Shown one piece after another: positions 22,801 through 37,800 of a stretch of DNA of 64,000 nt (its first letter is position 1; the number at the start of each line of letters is the position of its first letter). Position numbers and translations under genes: made by a program. The stretch spans positions 19,111,653-19,175,652 of the forward strand of contig NC_079478.1 in NCBI RefSeq assembly GCF_026230105.1. Reading direction: 5' to 3'. Source of the stretch: Diorhabda sublineata. Its lineage: Eukaryota > Arthropoda > Insecta > Coleoptera > Chrysomelidae. The notes beneath the pieces were generated by a model. The model saw only the letters and a list, made by a program, of their open reading frames with translations. It was not told the DNA's origin and made no database searches.

Positions 22801-25800
22801 ATGTTTGATTTTTCCCCCCACAAATTCTTACATATAAAGTTTGGTCATTTGTTTCGATTTTAAATACACTTTTGTAGTAATTCAACTTTTTCATAAAATC
22901 ATTAATAAAAAAAGATTAATTTTTTTAAAGAGAAATATGCGTTATTTTAGAATATACTTTTGTTTTCATTTTAAAAATTCATTGATCAATTTAATAAATA
23001 AAATATGCTCCGATATTGTATTTAATTAATCACTGAGATATTATATATGCATAACAATTATTATAGAATTATTACATTTTATCTTTTCAGCTTTATACAT
23101 GATTAAAAATTTATAAACCACGATTTCTATGCTTTGATAAGTATTTAATTTTGATTTTTTTTGTGTATTTTTGTTTGTTTGTTTGAAGAGGTAAAAGGGC
23201 ATCATATCCATTCCATAGTTGTAAAAAGCTCCAATTTCATTTACTTGCAGTCTCTAATGAACTAGAGTTTAATTTTACAATACCATATTAATTTAGTTGC
23301 TTGGAAAATTTTCCACAACTCTATAATCAGGTTAACCCAATCATAATCTAAATGTAGAAAATTATCCTGGATCACATTCATTGTTATTAAGAATCTGTTC
23401 AAGCAAATCTGGTCGTGGTCATATGATAGAATCCTTTCTACCCTGGCAGTGGGTAAATACTATCAACTGATGGGTTGTTTCATTTGTCTATGGTTTTTTG
23501 AACTTCAAAAATTATTTATTCCTCTTAAATGGCTACCTTCTATTAATACTCATAAACAGTGTCATTGATAGGTTACTGAGGTTTGCGTTTTTATAATTTT
23601 CGGGATTTCAGCATAAAAATAGCTTATTAGTATTGTACCGGGTGTCCCAATAAGAATGGCTCTCGACCATATCTTGGGAACCGTTTATAGTACAGCTTCG
23701 GGAAAAAAAAATTATAACAAAAGTGACCTCGAGAAAAACCTGGAAATTATTTATAGAGTTGTAGGTCCACCGCTAGAGGGCGTAATTAAATACCGAAAAT
23801 TATAAAATAACTAATTTACTTAATTTAATTAATTAAGATGCATTCAAACTATGATTATCGTATTCTTCAAGATATTCAGCGCATATTTGATTTTACAAGT
23901 TTCAGTCTATCTCTTCAAATAAGAGGGGGGGGAGGGGGAAACGGGAGCTTTATCATGAAAAAACGCTTGTAAGTCCAGTTCTACTTAACCTATCTATGCA
24001 AACTTAGTCTTTTTGAAGAGAGCTTCTTTCTACCATTGTAAGAGTTATAATTTTGAAACAACCTAATGAGTAACGTATACGCTAGAGGGCGCTATTTTTT
24101 TTAAATCAAACTATCCTTGATAAATGTTGAATGGAAACATGCAGTTTTAATTAAGGAATATAAAAGTAGACCAAATTAGCAACAGAGTAGCGAAAAACTG
24201 TATATCGATATCTTTTTCGTATTACGAGATAACTAAGAAATGTGTAAATTTTAAGCATTTTCCTTTAAACATAAACGACGTTTAGAAACTGTGATCTAAA
24301 TCTCGTTGTGGGTTAGGATTTGTAATCAGCTATTAGGTGATCTACCTGAACCTGCTTTATAGTTTCCAAAAAGTCCTAAACTGATATGATTTCTATTTGA
24401 ATGTCAATTTTCTTATTTTTCTAGATCAAGTATTATCCAACAAAAAGTATTAGCCCTAAATACGATAGCTAACATTTTATCTTTGAATTCCACAGGTGTT
24501 TATGATGAAATTATAGATGTGCCCATAGAACAGATTTTTTTTGTAATTCGTTTTTGTCTAGATGATAATACACCATCAATTTTAAATGCTAGTATCAGAG
24601 CTATGAGAAATCTAATTTACTCCCAAGTAGATGAAACTTGCTTGGACAGTCTCTTAGGCTTTGGCTTGGGACTTATTCAGCCTGTTTTGGCTATTGATAA
24701 TGAGATGGAAGATGATAACACCGTTAATGACCAACAACTAGCAGAAAAGGACATAGTTAAATGTTTGGCAAGGACAGATATACTAACTAGAATAAGGTAA
24801 TTAAAAATGAAAATCATTTTGTCTCTAATCCACATCTTTTTTAATTTGATAAGTAAATTTTGTCTCTCTACCATTTTTAATGGTTAGTAACCAAAAGTAA
24901 ACAAATTATTACACAAAATATTATATTTTGTGGCTTTTACACTAGACTTATTTGGGAAATTGTCATATTTCTCAATAGGGATAACAGGAACTTATTAAAA
25001 TAGAGGTGAGAACATAGATTAGGATTATGGCATCTTTTCCTATCTGTTCTTGCATTGCTAAAGTTGAAGTTCATCATGTCTGTTCTTACTTCAACTTCTT
25101 ACGATGAGTACTGCCATGTAATGGTCAGGGTGAGGGCTATCAAAAACTCATCTTATCTGAGGGGATGAAAAAACCTTAACTCTTCTATTTTGCTTTATAA
25201 CAATTACTTCCATTTTTTAACTTTTTATCATGACCAGTGGCGTAGCTACGCGTGAGAGAAGTGGGCTCTGGTCTACTGCCTCGCGCTTAAAGAGGCCTCG
25301 TGATACCTACAAAATCACTATTGAAAATTTTGTAAATAGATCCACGAATTTAGAGAAACGGCTTTAATGAATGTACTGCAAAAGCCTACGAATTCATAAA
25401 AAATAGCAGTTTTGTGATTCCAATGATATTAAAAGAGAAAATGCTTTACATAAAAAGAAAATGTTTAATTATGAAGTCCATTGTGCTGAATTTAGATTCA
25501 GAATTGATTTTTTTTATTACCTTGGTTGACGCCGTAATACCAGAAATTAACACAAGATTTACAACACTCACTGAATATTGAAATAATTTTGTACAGCAAA
25601 AATAATTTAAAACCTTTGCAAAATATCGAACTTTTTGTGCCTTATCCACCAAACTCCATTAAAGACGCCAGTCAGATGATTCAATACATAATTACAAATG
25701 AACTGGAACATATCTATCCTAATGTTTACATTGCTATTAGAATTAGGTTAACTATGCCTGAGAGTACAGCTTCAACAGAAAGAAGTTAAAAATTATTAAA

Positions 25801-28800
25801 AACTGTTTAAGACCACTCATTTGTATTTTATCACATCATGAGTAGGAAAGTCATATCAATACATATTTGCTAAGATAAATTTATTAGGTAGATCTTGGGA
25901 ACGAAAGAAAAGAGGCCTCGCTGTTGCGATTTTGCCAAGTCTATATTAGTCCATGTTATGCCACTGATCATGATTGTATATCTGTGTAACTATGTTACCA
26001 ATAATCAAACATTAAGTATTAATATCAGTCTATGTTATTCACTCTGCTTTAGATATTTGTCATTCCATTTTTGCCAAATATTGTATCTTTCAAAAATGTT
26101 TTGTTTCAACACACAACTGGTATCTATATTATAATTATTACTTTTTATTTTCTCTAAACTTATATATTTCTTACAATATAATTTACTGTGAAACATATTT
26201 TAAGGTATATTATAAATACAGTTCAACCCCCACTGGAATCATTAGTTTATTGTATGGATATTTTAATAAGACTCAGTAGAGATTCAGAATTTATATTGCA
26301 GAAGATCATGGACTGTGAAGGCCTCATCGACAATATAGTAAAACATTTTATCCCTAAAGTTTTTGGAAAAGGTATAATTTCAAAAATAAATGCATCATTT
26401 TAATTACTTGTATATGAATGTATTTAGGTACTTCCTCATCACCATATGGTTTGCCATTACTTCAGGCAATTAAATTATTAAGGGTATTGTCATCTAGAAG
26501 TAAAAATATAGCAACTAAATTTATAACGAAGTAAGTGATTTTATTTAGAACATGAAAATATTTATCACCATCAATTAGAACAATAATCGTAAATGGTTTT
26601 CAAATATTTTGTAGGTACAGAATTTTTGATTCTATAATTTTGTATCTTTCAAATGATACATTTTCTTTGAATGTTAATGGATTGAAACTTCAAACAGAGT
26701 GCATGCATTTTTGGAATTTGTTAGTTTATTATGGATTAACATTGGACTATTTCAGGCAAGATTTTTTTATATTGCTGTTAATAGAATTCTTGCTTGTTTT
26801 TCTAATTGATAAATTAAATTTATTTGATTTAATTTTTGTAGTATTTTGCAGCCCACTTTGCTCAATTTACTGGATTATCACTATAAAAATACAAATCTCG
26901 AAATGACAACTACTTATATACGATTAGGTCATGTATCAGCCTTGTTGATATTACTGTCTAACGTTGCAAGACAAAACTATCCTCTTATTGCACCATTTCT
27001 AACACTATTTGATTTATGTTTGTGCAAATGGAGTGCTCAATTCTACAATTTAAAGGAGTATATGGTGAGTATTTATTTCATATTTGAAAAATTATATAAC
27101 TTTCATTTTCTTCTACTAACCATTGATTCGTCTATTTAAAAAGTGCCATTCCACTTCAATTTGAAAAGTACCATAGGTAACTTGCAAAGTTTGCAAAAGT
27201 ATGCTACACCACACACACATTATGCAATACTTTAGAATTCAACTTGTGTTTAACATCAGTCATAAAATGTCTCTTATACTATTAACGCCTGTTTTCTTCT
27301 TTGTGATAGTTAGTTTTTTGTACTTTGTACATACATAAGAAAATGTATATTCCGATTTTTTGTTGTTCTTATTCCTAACTTTTCGACATACAGGATGTTA
27401 CCATATGCTAATGCTAAGCGCTTTGACGACTTATTTTTTGGTAGCTTAATAAAAATACATTATTAATAATTATTGAATCTCGTTTATTGATTTTAGGCAA
27501 CTAATTTGAAATAAATTCAGTTAAGTGAATAGTCAAATCTTATTTGTAAGAAAAATAGAGAAACAGTCTATACAGAGGCTTACTTGACACTTTTTACACA
27601 TTGTTTTGTCTGGCGACAAACATTCCCCAGCACACCGACGCCGCTTATTATTAGGAATTCTAACAATAAAGTGGTCTTTTATGTCAAACCCGAGATCATT
27701 GGAAACTCTTTAAGGAAGCTGATGTAGATGCTAACACTTGACCAGAAACCTTTGAAGATAAAAATTGAAATGTCTCGCCTAAATTGCAGTTGCGTCAGAC
27801 TTCATTCATCACCTCCCATATTGAAATTATGGGTGCCAACAACATACAATAACAATTTGATTTTACATGCTACATTCACTGCCCCAATAATACTATCCCA
27901 TTAGATCACTGCACCCACTAAGTCATATCATTTCGTCTATGGAAGTTTGGATAAGGACAATTTTTAAACAATGAATTCAATGTTTTCTCAATAAGCATAT
28001 ATGAAACATCATCATCTATAAAAAGTTCCAGCCATTGTTCATGAGAAAGTACGACGGTTCTGTTTATTGGTAGTTCTTTTTGTGATGAGGCGCCGAGTAT
28101 CTTTGCTTCCTCATTTACAATCATTTCTTCCATTCTGCTGTTCTCCGAAAGTTTAATTTTTAGCCGGTGCTGGAAATTGAGCACTTTAAACGTTGTTCAC
28201 ACAACCACCTCCAACTTCATCCCCTAAATCTTAATAAGGTTAGGACGCCGGTATCCGGTGGTTTAGTACATATCTGGTCAATATCCTTGCTGTAAGCAAT
28301 TTCTACGGCTTCTTTTGGAGCTTAGCCTCTTCTGAAGCAAAAAGTTCTTTTATTAAAAAAAAGAGGTGGTCTATGCGTCTAGCGTTATCAAATGGTAACA
28401 CATGGCGGCCGTTATATTTTGAATATTTGTTTATAAGCTAAGAACCAACATTTTCAAAATAAAAAGGTGTATACTCACAGAAAATTTGGTTCCATGGAAT
28501 TTATTTTAACAACAAAAACTATCAGGTAAACAAAGCTCGTAGCTGCTTGACGCCGTCTATACTATATGGTTTTGTTATATTTGCTTGTTTAAACTATTTC
28601 AAACAGAAAACGAACTCCATCTCGTTAATATGGTGTAAACTAAGGCTGCAGCGAAAGGATTTATTGGAGTCTACATTCGTATCTATACGGTAACGCTAGG
28701 CGTCAATGGGTTATTCTGCAGAAGCAACTATTGGAGTCAGTAAACAATGCCGTAGCTGTAGGCGATAAAATTTAGGCAATTTCCCTTGAAGTAATTTATA

Positions 28801-31800
28801 CAGTAGTAGGAAATATTTTCCATAACACAAGAGTTTCAATGTAAAGTCTTCAACCAACTCACTTCCAGTCTAGTAAATTTCAGTAGAATGTCGTGATAAA
28901 TTATTATAGACTTAACTGATACATTGACTTCCTTCTCAACTTTACCAGAGCGTAGTTGGAATGTGTTAATGTGGTGTCTTGTGCTTGCCCTTACTTATTA
29001 ATTTTAAAATTGAATTGTCATAAGCCGAGATATTGCAAATGATGGATTCAACGCTCCCGATATAATCGTCCGCGGCTTTTTGAAATCATGTAGTTTGTAA
29101 TAAATCTTTTGCATTAATAGTAACATTTAATTCTACATGTATTCCATTGAAAGAGCGATAAAAATTTTGAGTGCGTTAAGCGAAACGTACTTATTGCGAT
29201 TCTAAAAACTATTATAAAAGATGAGAAAATGGTTACTGTGGATTAAAAAAAAGAAAAAACCCAGGAATTATTTTGGCTTATGTTTAACTTACCACCAGAT
29301 ATAGTAAAATGTAACAGCCAAAAATAGTAAATGATTACCAAAATTAAAACTGCATTTTAATGTGGAATTATAACCAAAGTTTTTACATCTTACCATCCTA
29401 TTAAAGTAAATGACTCCAAACAAATCATTGTTAACCCAAAAAATAGTTAATGAACACCAAACTATTGACCACATTTTAATTTAAAATGTCATGCAAATAT
29501 TTAACATATCGAGTAAAATAAATTATTCTAGGTTAACAATTAGTTACCCAAACATAGTAAACAAACTTCTAAAGTTTGACCCTGTATTATTATGAGATTT
29601 TTTACTAATGCCGAGCTTTTTATGTCTCTAAATTAATTAACCACTACCAAAAAAAATGATTTTCTTGGGCGTTTATTCAACCAAAGATTAAAAGAGAAAA
29701 CTTACAAACAATCCTTTATTAAAAACAAACGTAAAAGTAAGTCCTTTTAAAACTAATATTAAAAATTTTTAAAATCTTAAAAAGAATATGTCTTCTGTAT
29801 TAATTTACAGCGGAATTTATGCTTTCTTAGCTTTGGCTAGTCGTCCTCTTTTTCGTTTTATGCCAATCGGAATAGCTGAAGGTGGTTGAACATGCTTAAG
29901 CCGAATTCCCAATACAACGAAATGCTTGCAACTACAATCTTTGAGAAACTTTGGGCAATTATATGTGCCGTGTAACAAAGTTGCTTTTTCTCAAGGCATT
30001 ATTACTTCCCTCTCGCTAAAATGTTGCTCTGTATTCGTCAAAGGTCTCCCACGGCTTTCATAATTTTTACAATCCAAATCCGACCAAGCTGGAATTCTGT
30101 ATGACTAAATTAGCTCAGTATTAATCTTCGTTAGCACTTGCTTCGAAAGTTTTGCCTAGTGGTAACTTTCTGTCCACGTCTTTATAGATTCTGAGGGCAG
30201 TGTAGCAAACCGTCTTTCAGAATTAATTGTGTATTTATTAGACCAGTCTTTGACTATTTCAGAAGCAATTTCTAAAAACCACGCCAGAGGATGACAGTCT
30301 CAAAGCGTGTCACCATCTTTTATTGTTTTATTAAAGCATTGTTTGTAGCAGACTTTTTTTGCACACTTTGCTCAACTTTTGTTTGCATCTTCTTTTTCGC
30401 ATACGCTCAGCACATTCTTATGACTATCTGTTCCAAATGTGCGATCGAAGGCAGTTTGTATTGCCTTGGCTCCATCACAGACCAAAATGTTACATGTTAA
30501 AGTGTATGAGTAGAGGGTGAAAGCTGCTTTTTTCAGTGCGGAAAATAAAAATATAAAGTCGCCCGTTCGTTCTGCTGTTGTCACAGCTAATCCAAATTGG
30601 TGAAAATGTTTATCTTTGTCTGTATTTCGAATCACAAGTACTGGAAACCATTGTTAAAAATGAGCTTATACGTGGCATCCGTGTGGAGAACAGAACATTG
30701 GCGTGATAGATCACTTTAATACTTTATCGTTAACATGAACCGGAAGTTGTCATTTAAATCATCTTTGGAAATTTCATAAGCCATAATAACGACTTCGTGA
30801 TCATCATCAGGTATTTGAAAGCTTTCTTTTTAATTCAAGCTCTCTCAAGATTATTTCTTCTGGCACGTACTTTTCTGACATATGATTTCAAGATAATTGT
30901 TTTAACACTGCAACTTAGTCGGCTGAACTAATCCATTAATTTTACTTATGCTCTTCATAAAATATTTAGGTAGAAGAATAGTTTTTCTATTTCCTTTTTC
31001 GTTGCCTCATTTATTCCTCTAGTTGACTGACAGTCATAATTGGGGCATGTTTCAGTACGGAATAATAATATATCATCACATGAGGTCAAATAAAAGATAA
31101 ATCGCAGCACTGTACACTGTACACTGAATTTCAGCCCGAAGCTTCACTTTGTTAGAACGATAGCAACGTTTTACTTCTTCTTCGGTCTTATAAACTTTTT
31201 GTATTGACCAGGTCTTCTCATTTTTAATAAATTCCTTTGAAAATTCAAGCTTTTCTTTGCTTTCGACGTTTTTTAGCATGCTCCGTGATTTTATCACAGT
31301 CTTCATCTGATTCCGTTGAAGAATTCAACTGTGGATCACAAAAACTCGGTCCCGCTAAGTTTTCATTCGATATTACAGAGAAGAAACAAAACGAACTCAA
31401 TGAACACAAATGCTCGCACGTAACTGACTGAAGGTCCGCGAGAGCGCGGTTGATGTTGATCATAAATTTTTGGTAAAACAGTTTAGGATCCCGAAGTATT
31501 TTTTGGTGGTTATTATATTTAATCCCATTGTTTTCAAAGAACGATATCAGCAAGTTGAATTTATATTATTATGTACATTATGAATCAAAATCTTAATAAA
31601 CGTGGAAAGTACTTTTAATAATAGAATTATTTCTTTCCGATGTGCGTTCAATGGCTTATAATTTTTTGTCGTTATGTTTTATTATAATTTTATTTCCTTT
31701 CAGTGTGGAAAACTGCAGCTCATAGCATCTTTAGCACATTGTATGACTGCTATAATACAATACATGAAGATTGAAAATGTGGACAACCGGTTTATACAGG

Positions 31801-34800
31801 TTATAAATTCTGAAGGCTTCAAAGTTGTAACTAGTAATATCAAGTAAGTATATTATTTAACTATAAAAAACATTAAGTTCTTATTGATCTGAGTAATTAA
31901 CATATATTTGTGCACTTCTTTTCTAAACAGTATAAATATTAAATATTTTCTATATACTATATGTATTTTTGTATGTATATTATATTTTCTGGATTTATCT
32001 AGATGTAATTATCGTGAAAGTTTGAGTCTTTAATAAGTCCATTACGGATACCTCCAAAACTGAATCCTGTGTCGGTTGCGCAGTCACTACAAACCACCAA
32101 CTCATAAGTTGTTTCCGGTTATCTTCGACGTGTAGTGTTTACACTGGTCTAAATATACAGTATCTTTCAAGTTTTAAAATGTATCCCCCCTCCTCATAAA
32201 CATATCGCCATATGTATTTACTCTCATACATACAGTTAATTAAAACCATATTCACCGACCATCCAATAGTCCTAAATATTCACGACATCTCTCATTGATT
32301 CCATCGCACAAATTGATTCTCTCATCTGGTTCCATCGCACACTGGAATCAGTGGAAACGAATCTACAGATCGCAATGCCAAAGAAGCCGCAAAGAATCCT
32401 CTTGAAATCCCAATTCAACTTGCCAATGATCTGAAGACTAACTTCAAAAATCTCATTCAAGTATCTAAAGTTGTCACGTTCCTGTGTGCTAAACACACCC
32501 TCACTGACTGCAGAGAATACTCTACCGCATATCAGCACTTTAATATGAAAACCAACCTCAAGGAGAAACTTAACTGCCCGACATAAATGAAGAAAATCCT
32601 AGAGTTTGCTAAAGCCAGAGAAAATATTATATTGTGATGTAATAGATTTTGTAACAATCCTTTATTTAACTTATGTATCATATGATTGGTTTTGAATACA
32701 ATGACCTGCACTGTCAGGGCACGTTAAACTGAAAAAATAATATGAAGGGTGTATCGATACGACTATTGATTTTTTAAGAGTAATCGCATTTTTTACTCAA
32801 AACTCATCAATTATCAATCTTAAAAAATTTAGCGATGAGTATTAGGAAAATAAATTTGTTGGAAATAAGTTCTCTTAGTAAATTAATGTAAAACAAACAA
32901 ACAAACCGTTTCCTTGTAATCGTACCTTACACATTTTCTCAATTTTGCGGTTCGACTTTTGATTTTTTTAACTATGTACCAGAAATATCAATATTTTCAC
33001 GATTCAAAATACTTGTTTAAAAGGAAATTTATTACTCTATAATTTCCACTTGTTTGTAAAATTCAAATATTAAGAATCAATTTTTTTGTTGGACCACTAA
33101 ATTCAAAATCAAAAATAACAGAAAATTATCTTCATTTTTTGCAGAAATTTCTTCTAAGGAATGACTCGAGAATTTTTGGGAGCTACGCCAAAGGAGAATT
33201 ATACTTTTAAAGGTCCGGGTGCAATGAGTCATACTCGTTGGGTGTCGAAGGCGATTTATTGCTTAAAAATATTTATTAAAAGTTATTCTCAATATTTGAG
33301 TCAAAAATTTTTCAAACAAGCGAAAAAAATCACGTGTAAAGTGAAAAAAACTCATCTCAACTTTTCATCAACACTCACACTTATACTAATCGATTCATAT
33401 TTCAATTACTTAGTTATCCTCTTCAGAGACTGATGGTACCAATGGTGTGGAGGTAGTGAAAAAAGTTTTTAAAAGGGGATTTGTAACGAAACACTTTTAT
33501 CTATCCACTTCTTCCGCTTCCTTGCTTTTTTTCTCCAGCTCTGGATGTTTTTCTGTCTAAGGTCTTGTTCACCTACTTTCCTCCTCCGTTTATTGGTCTA
33601 CCTCTTTTCTTCTTGTCCTCTGGTATCTTCCATGCCACACGTTTCAAAAGTCTGTCTTCGTCCATTCGTTCTAAGTGACCTAGCTATTGTAACCTCGTCT
33701 TTGTAAACGCGCTGTGGGTGACTCATTGAAAAGTATGTAAATTATATGGTTTGATCTTCCCTCCCATCCTAACTCTGTCTCCTTTCCTGCAAAAGTTCTT
33801 CTTAGTATATTTCTCTCACAGGTTTCCGATTTCTGTTTAGTTTTAGGGTGGGTCTCAATACTATCTTATAAGTCTAACTTTCGTAGATTTCCTCTTCTTC
33901 TTGGCATTTATTATCTAGTATTACACCCAAATATATTCCGAATTCTATTAACGTCCCATCATGTTTATGTACTATGGAATTGTTTTTGTCCTGCTTTCAC
34001 ATTTATTCTTTATTTCCATAAATTTTATTTTGTCATTATTGAAGTATTGGTCTATCTCTTCTGTTTCTTGCTATCAACGTCACATCATCAGAATAAGCTA
34101 AGCATTGATGACTTCTCTTAAATATCATGCCCTTTCTGTTGATACCGGCTCTTATTATGCCTTCCAAAGCTAGATTAAATTGTACCGATGATAGGGGGTA
34201 GCCTTGTCTTTAACCTTATTGTGAAAGGTTTACTTTTCTTGTTATTAATTTTTACTGTTAGTTGTGTCTTCTAATCTCATCTTAATTAGTTTGTTGACAC
34301 TATCATAAGCTCTTTTGAAATCAACAAAAAGGATTTGTGTTGGTATCTCATATTCATAACGGCCAGTAATCAACTGTTTTATCATAAAAATTTGGTCGGA
34401 TGTTCCTCTGCCTTTTCTAAACGCTCCTTGGTATTCTCCTAATAATTTTCCTGCCTATATTTCCAATATTCTTTTCAAAATTGATGCGAATATTTTATGC
34501 GTATGTGACATATAGCAAAGCTATTCTTCAATAATTTTCACACAATATTTTGTCTCCCTTCTTGTATATGGTAATCTAATGGCTTTTCTCCATGTTTCTT
34601 TCATTTTTCGATTTTCCAACTCTGACAAAGTTTTATTTGTTCTTTTGTTACTTCATTATCTCCGGGATTTTTGTTGATTTTCAGCTTATTATCACTTCTT
34701 ATCTGTTCGGTAAAGCCTTCGAAATATTCTTTCCATCTTCTTATGTATTATATTACATAATAAATATCACTTTTCTGTAGGAGTGGTTCGATGCTTTTAA

Positions 34801-37800
34801 ACAATTATGAAACCCACAAATCGAGCAGCAATTTGAAAACTTTGGATGTAGCGGCTTGGCATACCATGGACCACGTTGTACCTTTAATACAAACCAACAG
34901 TTGCATACCTTTTCTCTATTCGATGTCTTTGTATGTAAATACTACGAATAATAAAAAGGTAAATATTATACTTTTAACTGCTAAAAGATATTATATTTAG
35001 TATTCACACTTTTTAAAATGCAATATTCTAATTTTAATTCAAGATTACATACTAAGAATATTCTTAATATATTAATTTATAAAAATATCAATTCAACTGA
35101 ATTTAGTTGCTTGTGAATAAAAATTTGCAGGTTCTCGTTTAATGAAATGAAATCTTCTTTACTTCTTAAAGCGGTGCACAGAATGAACGCGAACATGACG
35201 CTGGTTCGCTCCTTAGAACATAAAGCAGTAAGGAAGGTTTCTTACGTCAAGATCAGTTAACCGAGATATTTATCCCAAATGGCTGCCTCAGAACTTATAA
35301 GTGGTAGGTGTTGCGACTAAGTGAAACAAATAGTGTACCGTTCTCACTCTCTTCCGAGCTCTTCTGTTAGTTCTGCGCATCTTTTGCGCGCATGAAGCAT
35401 GTGCAGAATAGATAAAGGGTCTCGAACGAGAGAGAAAATGAATATTGTCAGCACCGTCACGTAGGGACGTTTTACCTTTACCAACTGTCCTTATAGGAGT
35501 ATTTCTTATATAAATAAACCATAAATATAATACTTCTATATGGAAAGTTTCTATATGTGGAACCTTTTCCGACTAAGGAAGACAGAATAATAACGGTGTC
35601 TCTATACTCCGAGGCTCCAGCTCGGTTCTACGCATTCTCAAGCATGCGCACCCTGTACGACGTATCTGGAACGGGAGATAAAATAGTATATCGTCGGCAC
35701 CTTAACAGTGGTACATTACTTTTCGTTTAAACTGTCCAAATAGAAGTATTACATATATGAAAAAAAAATAAAATAATTACTTTTCCACTTACTACATGTA
35801 TCACAAAAATTACTCATAACCAGGGCCGGGCTTAAACTTAATGCTGCTCTTGGACACTGGAAAAAAATCCGCCCCGAAACTGGGATTATACTTCATTTTA
35901 TATTTTATATATTTTAGTTTTTTAAAATTAAAACAACTAATTTATTGCAGAAACAGTTTTTTATGTTATATAATCTAAAAACATAAATAAATATAAATTT
36001 ATAAATTTGGCCTAAGGGTATAATGACTTTTTGAATTGCGAATTGGTCAATTAAATCTTTGAAACCTAAACGTTGAAGTAAGTCGGATTTGAAGCATAGA
36101 ATAGCCAAGCTATTGAGACTGTTAACAGTAATTGTACAGTGTGTGTCAAAAAAAGGTGTTCCCGTCTATAGGATATATAGAAAACTGAAAAATATTTGGG
36201 GTTTGCTCGGTAAAAAATTTTCGTATCAAGATAAAATTACACATTTTTTACGATTTTGCCTCAACTACGGGTAAGGAAATTTTATATGAATATGTTTTGG
36301 AAGCTGATACTTCCAATAAATTTGTTTTTATGCCTCATAGAGGACGCTAGTTCTATATTAGTTTATTAAGCAAAATTTACACCACAAAGGTACTCTTCAT
36401 AAAACTTGATACTGTGCACCATTTTCGGAATATCTTGATTTGAAAATTATGAAGTAATAACCGATGCTGGTATGAAATAATGATAAATGTATTAATTAAA
36501 AAAAAATACAAGATGAGAATTTTAAAAAAGGCTAGTAACATAAAATAGAATACAATTAGAGGAGGTGTTCAAAATGTCCTCCGTTTTCACGAATACACAA
36601 GTATATCCTATTTCTAAAGAATCCATTTATCTTCTAAACAGTTAGGAGTCAGCTATGAGGTAATTAGATATAATGTGATAATCTATTAATTTGTTACCTA
36701 AAGTTGCTGCCCAAACATTAACTTTAAATGAGTGTTGGTAATGTGATACCCTTTTGACATGTGGATTCTCATCACACCAGTTGTGTACATTATTGGAGTT
36801 GAACATACCTTGTCGCTGTCGATTGAGGGCTGTCTTTTTTTTAATGTTTAACATAAATCCACTCTAACCGGTAGATCATCTGGCAAGAGCTTTTGGACTG
36901 TAACTGTAACGATAAGGATTATCTGTGGTGCTCTTCAAGTATCCTCGAAATACTGGAAGAATACTTATTTGTTTGTCTTGCCTTACGCTGTTGTTGAATT
37001 TTGATCAACTAAATTTAAAACCATATTTTTGAAATGAAAACCCTCAGTCCCAATTTTTTTAAATGTATCCATTTTATATATGGGATCTCATTTAAGCAAC
37101 ATCAAATTTTCAATTCACATAATGCTTACTGATTAATAATAATTATTATTATTATAACTTTATCAATACTTTATAACAGTATCCGTTATTACTTAATAAT
37201 TTTCAAATCAAAATATTCCGGAAACGGTACACAGTATCGATTTTTATCAAGAGTAACTTTTTGGTGTAAAATTAAATAATGTTCAAGTTCACTTGAAATT
37301 TTCCTTAATAAATCTAATAATGAGAAAGTTATGTTTAATAATACTTGGTACGAGCCGTGTAACTAGCGCCCTCTTTGAGAGTCAGACATAAAAACAAATT
37401 CATTGGATGTATCAGCTTCCAAAACATATTCATATGAAATTTCAATACAATGTTGCCAGTAATAGCGGCAAAATCGTAAAAAATGGGTAATTTTTTTTCT
37501 TTAATACCCTTTATCCTGAATACAAATGTCGTTACGAAAATTTTGTACTGAGCAAACCTCAAATATTTTTCAGTTTTCTATCTATCCTAGAGACGGGATC
37601 ATCTTTTTTTGAAACACTCTGTAGAACGTAAGAAGTTTTTAATGCTCTTCAAACATGAAAACGATCTATCTCCGCTACAGTTTGTTACAGCTAATGTTAT
37701 AAATATTCTATAGGCGATTTCCACGTTTGTCCAATTTGCCAAATTCAGTGATAACTGATAACTTTTCCTGATTTTTTTGTACATATTTTGCACAATTCAG

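Noticed and set aside
32272..32538. 88-codon minus-strand frame
   Set aside because: Antisense of the LINE RNase H-like segment on the plus strand.
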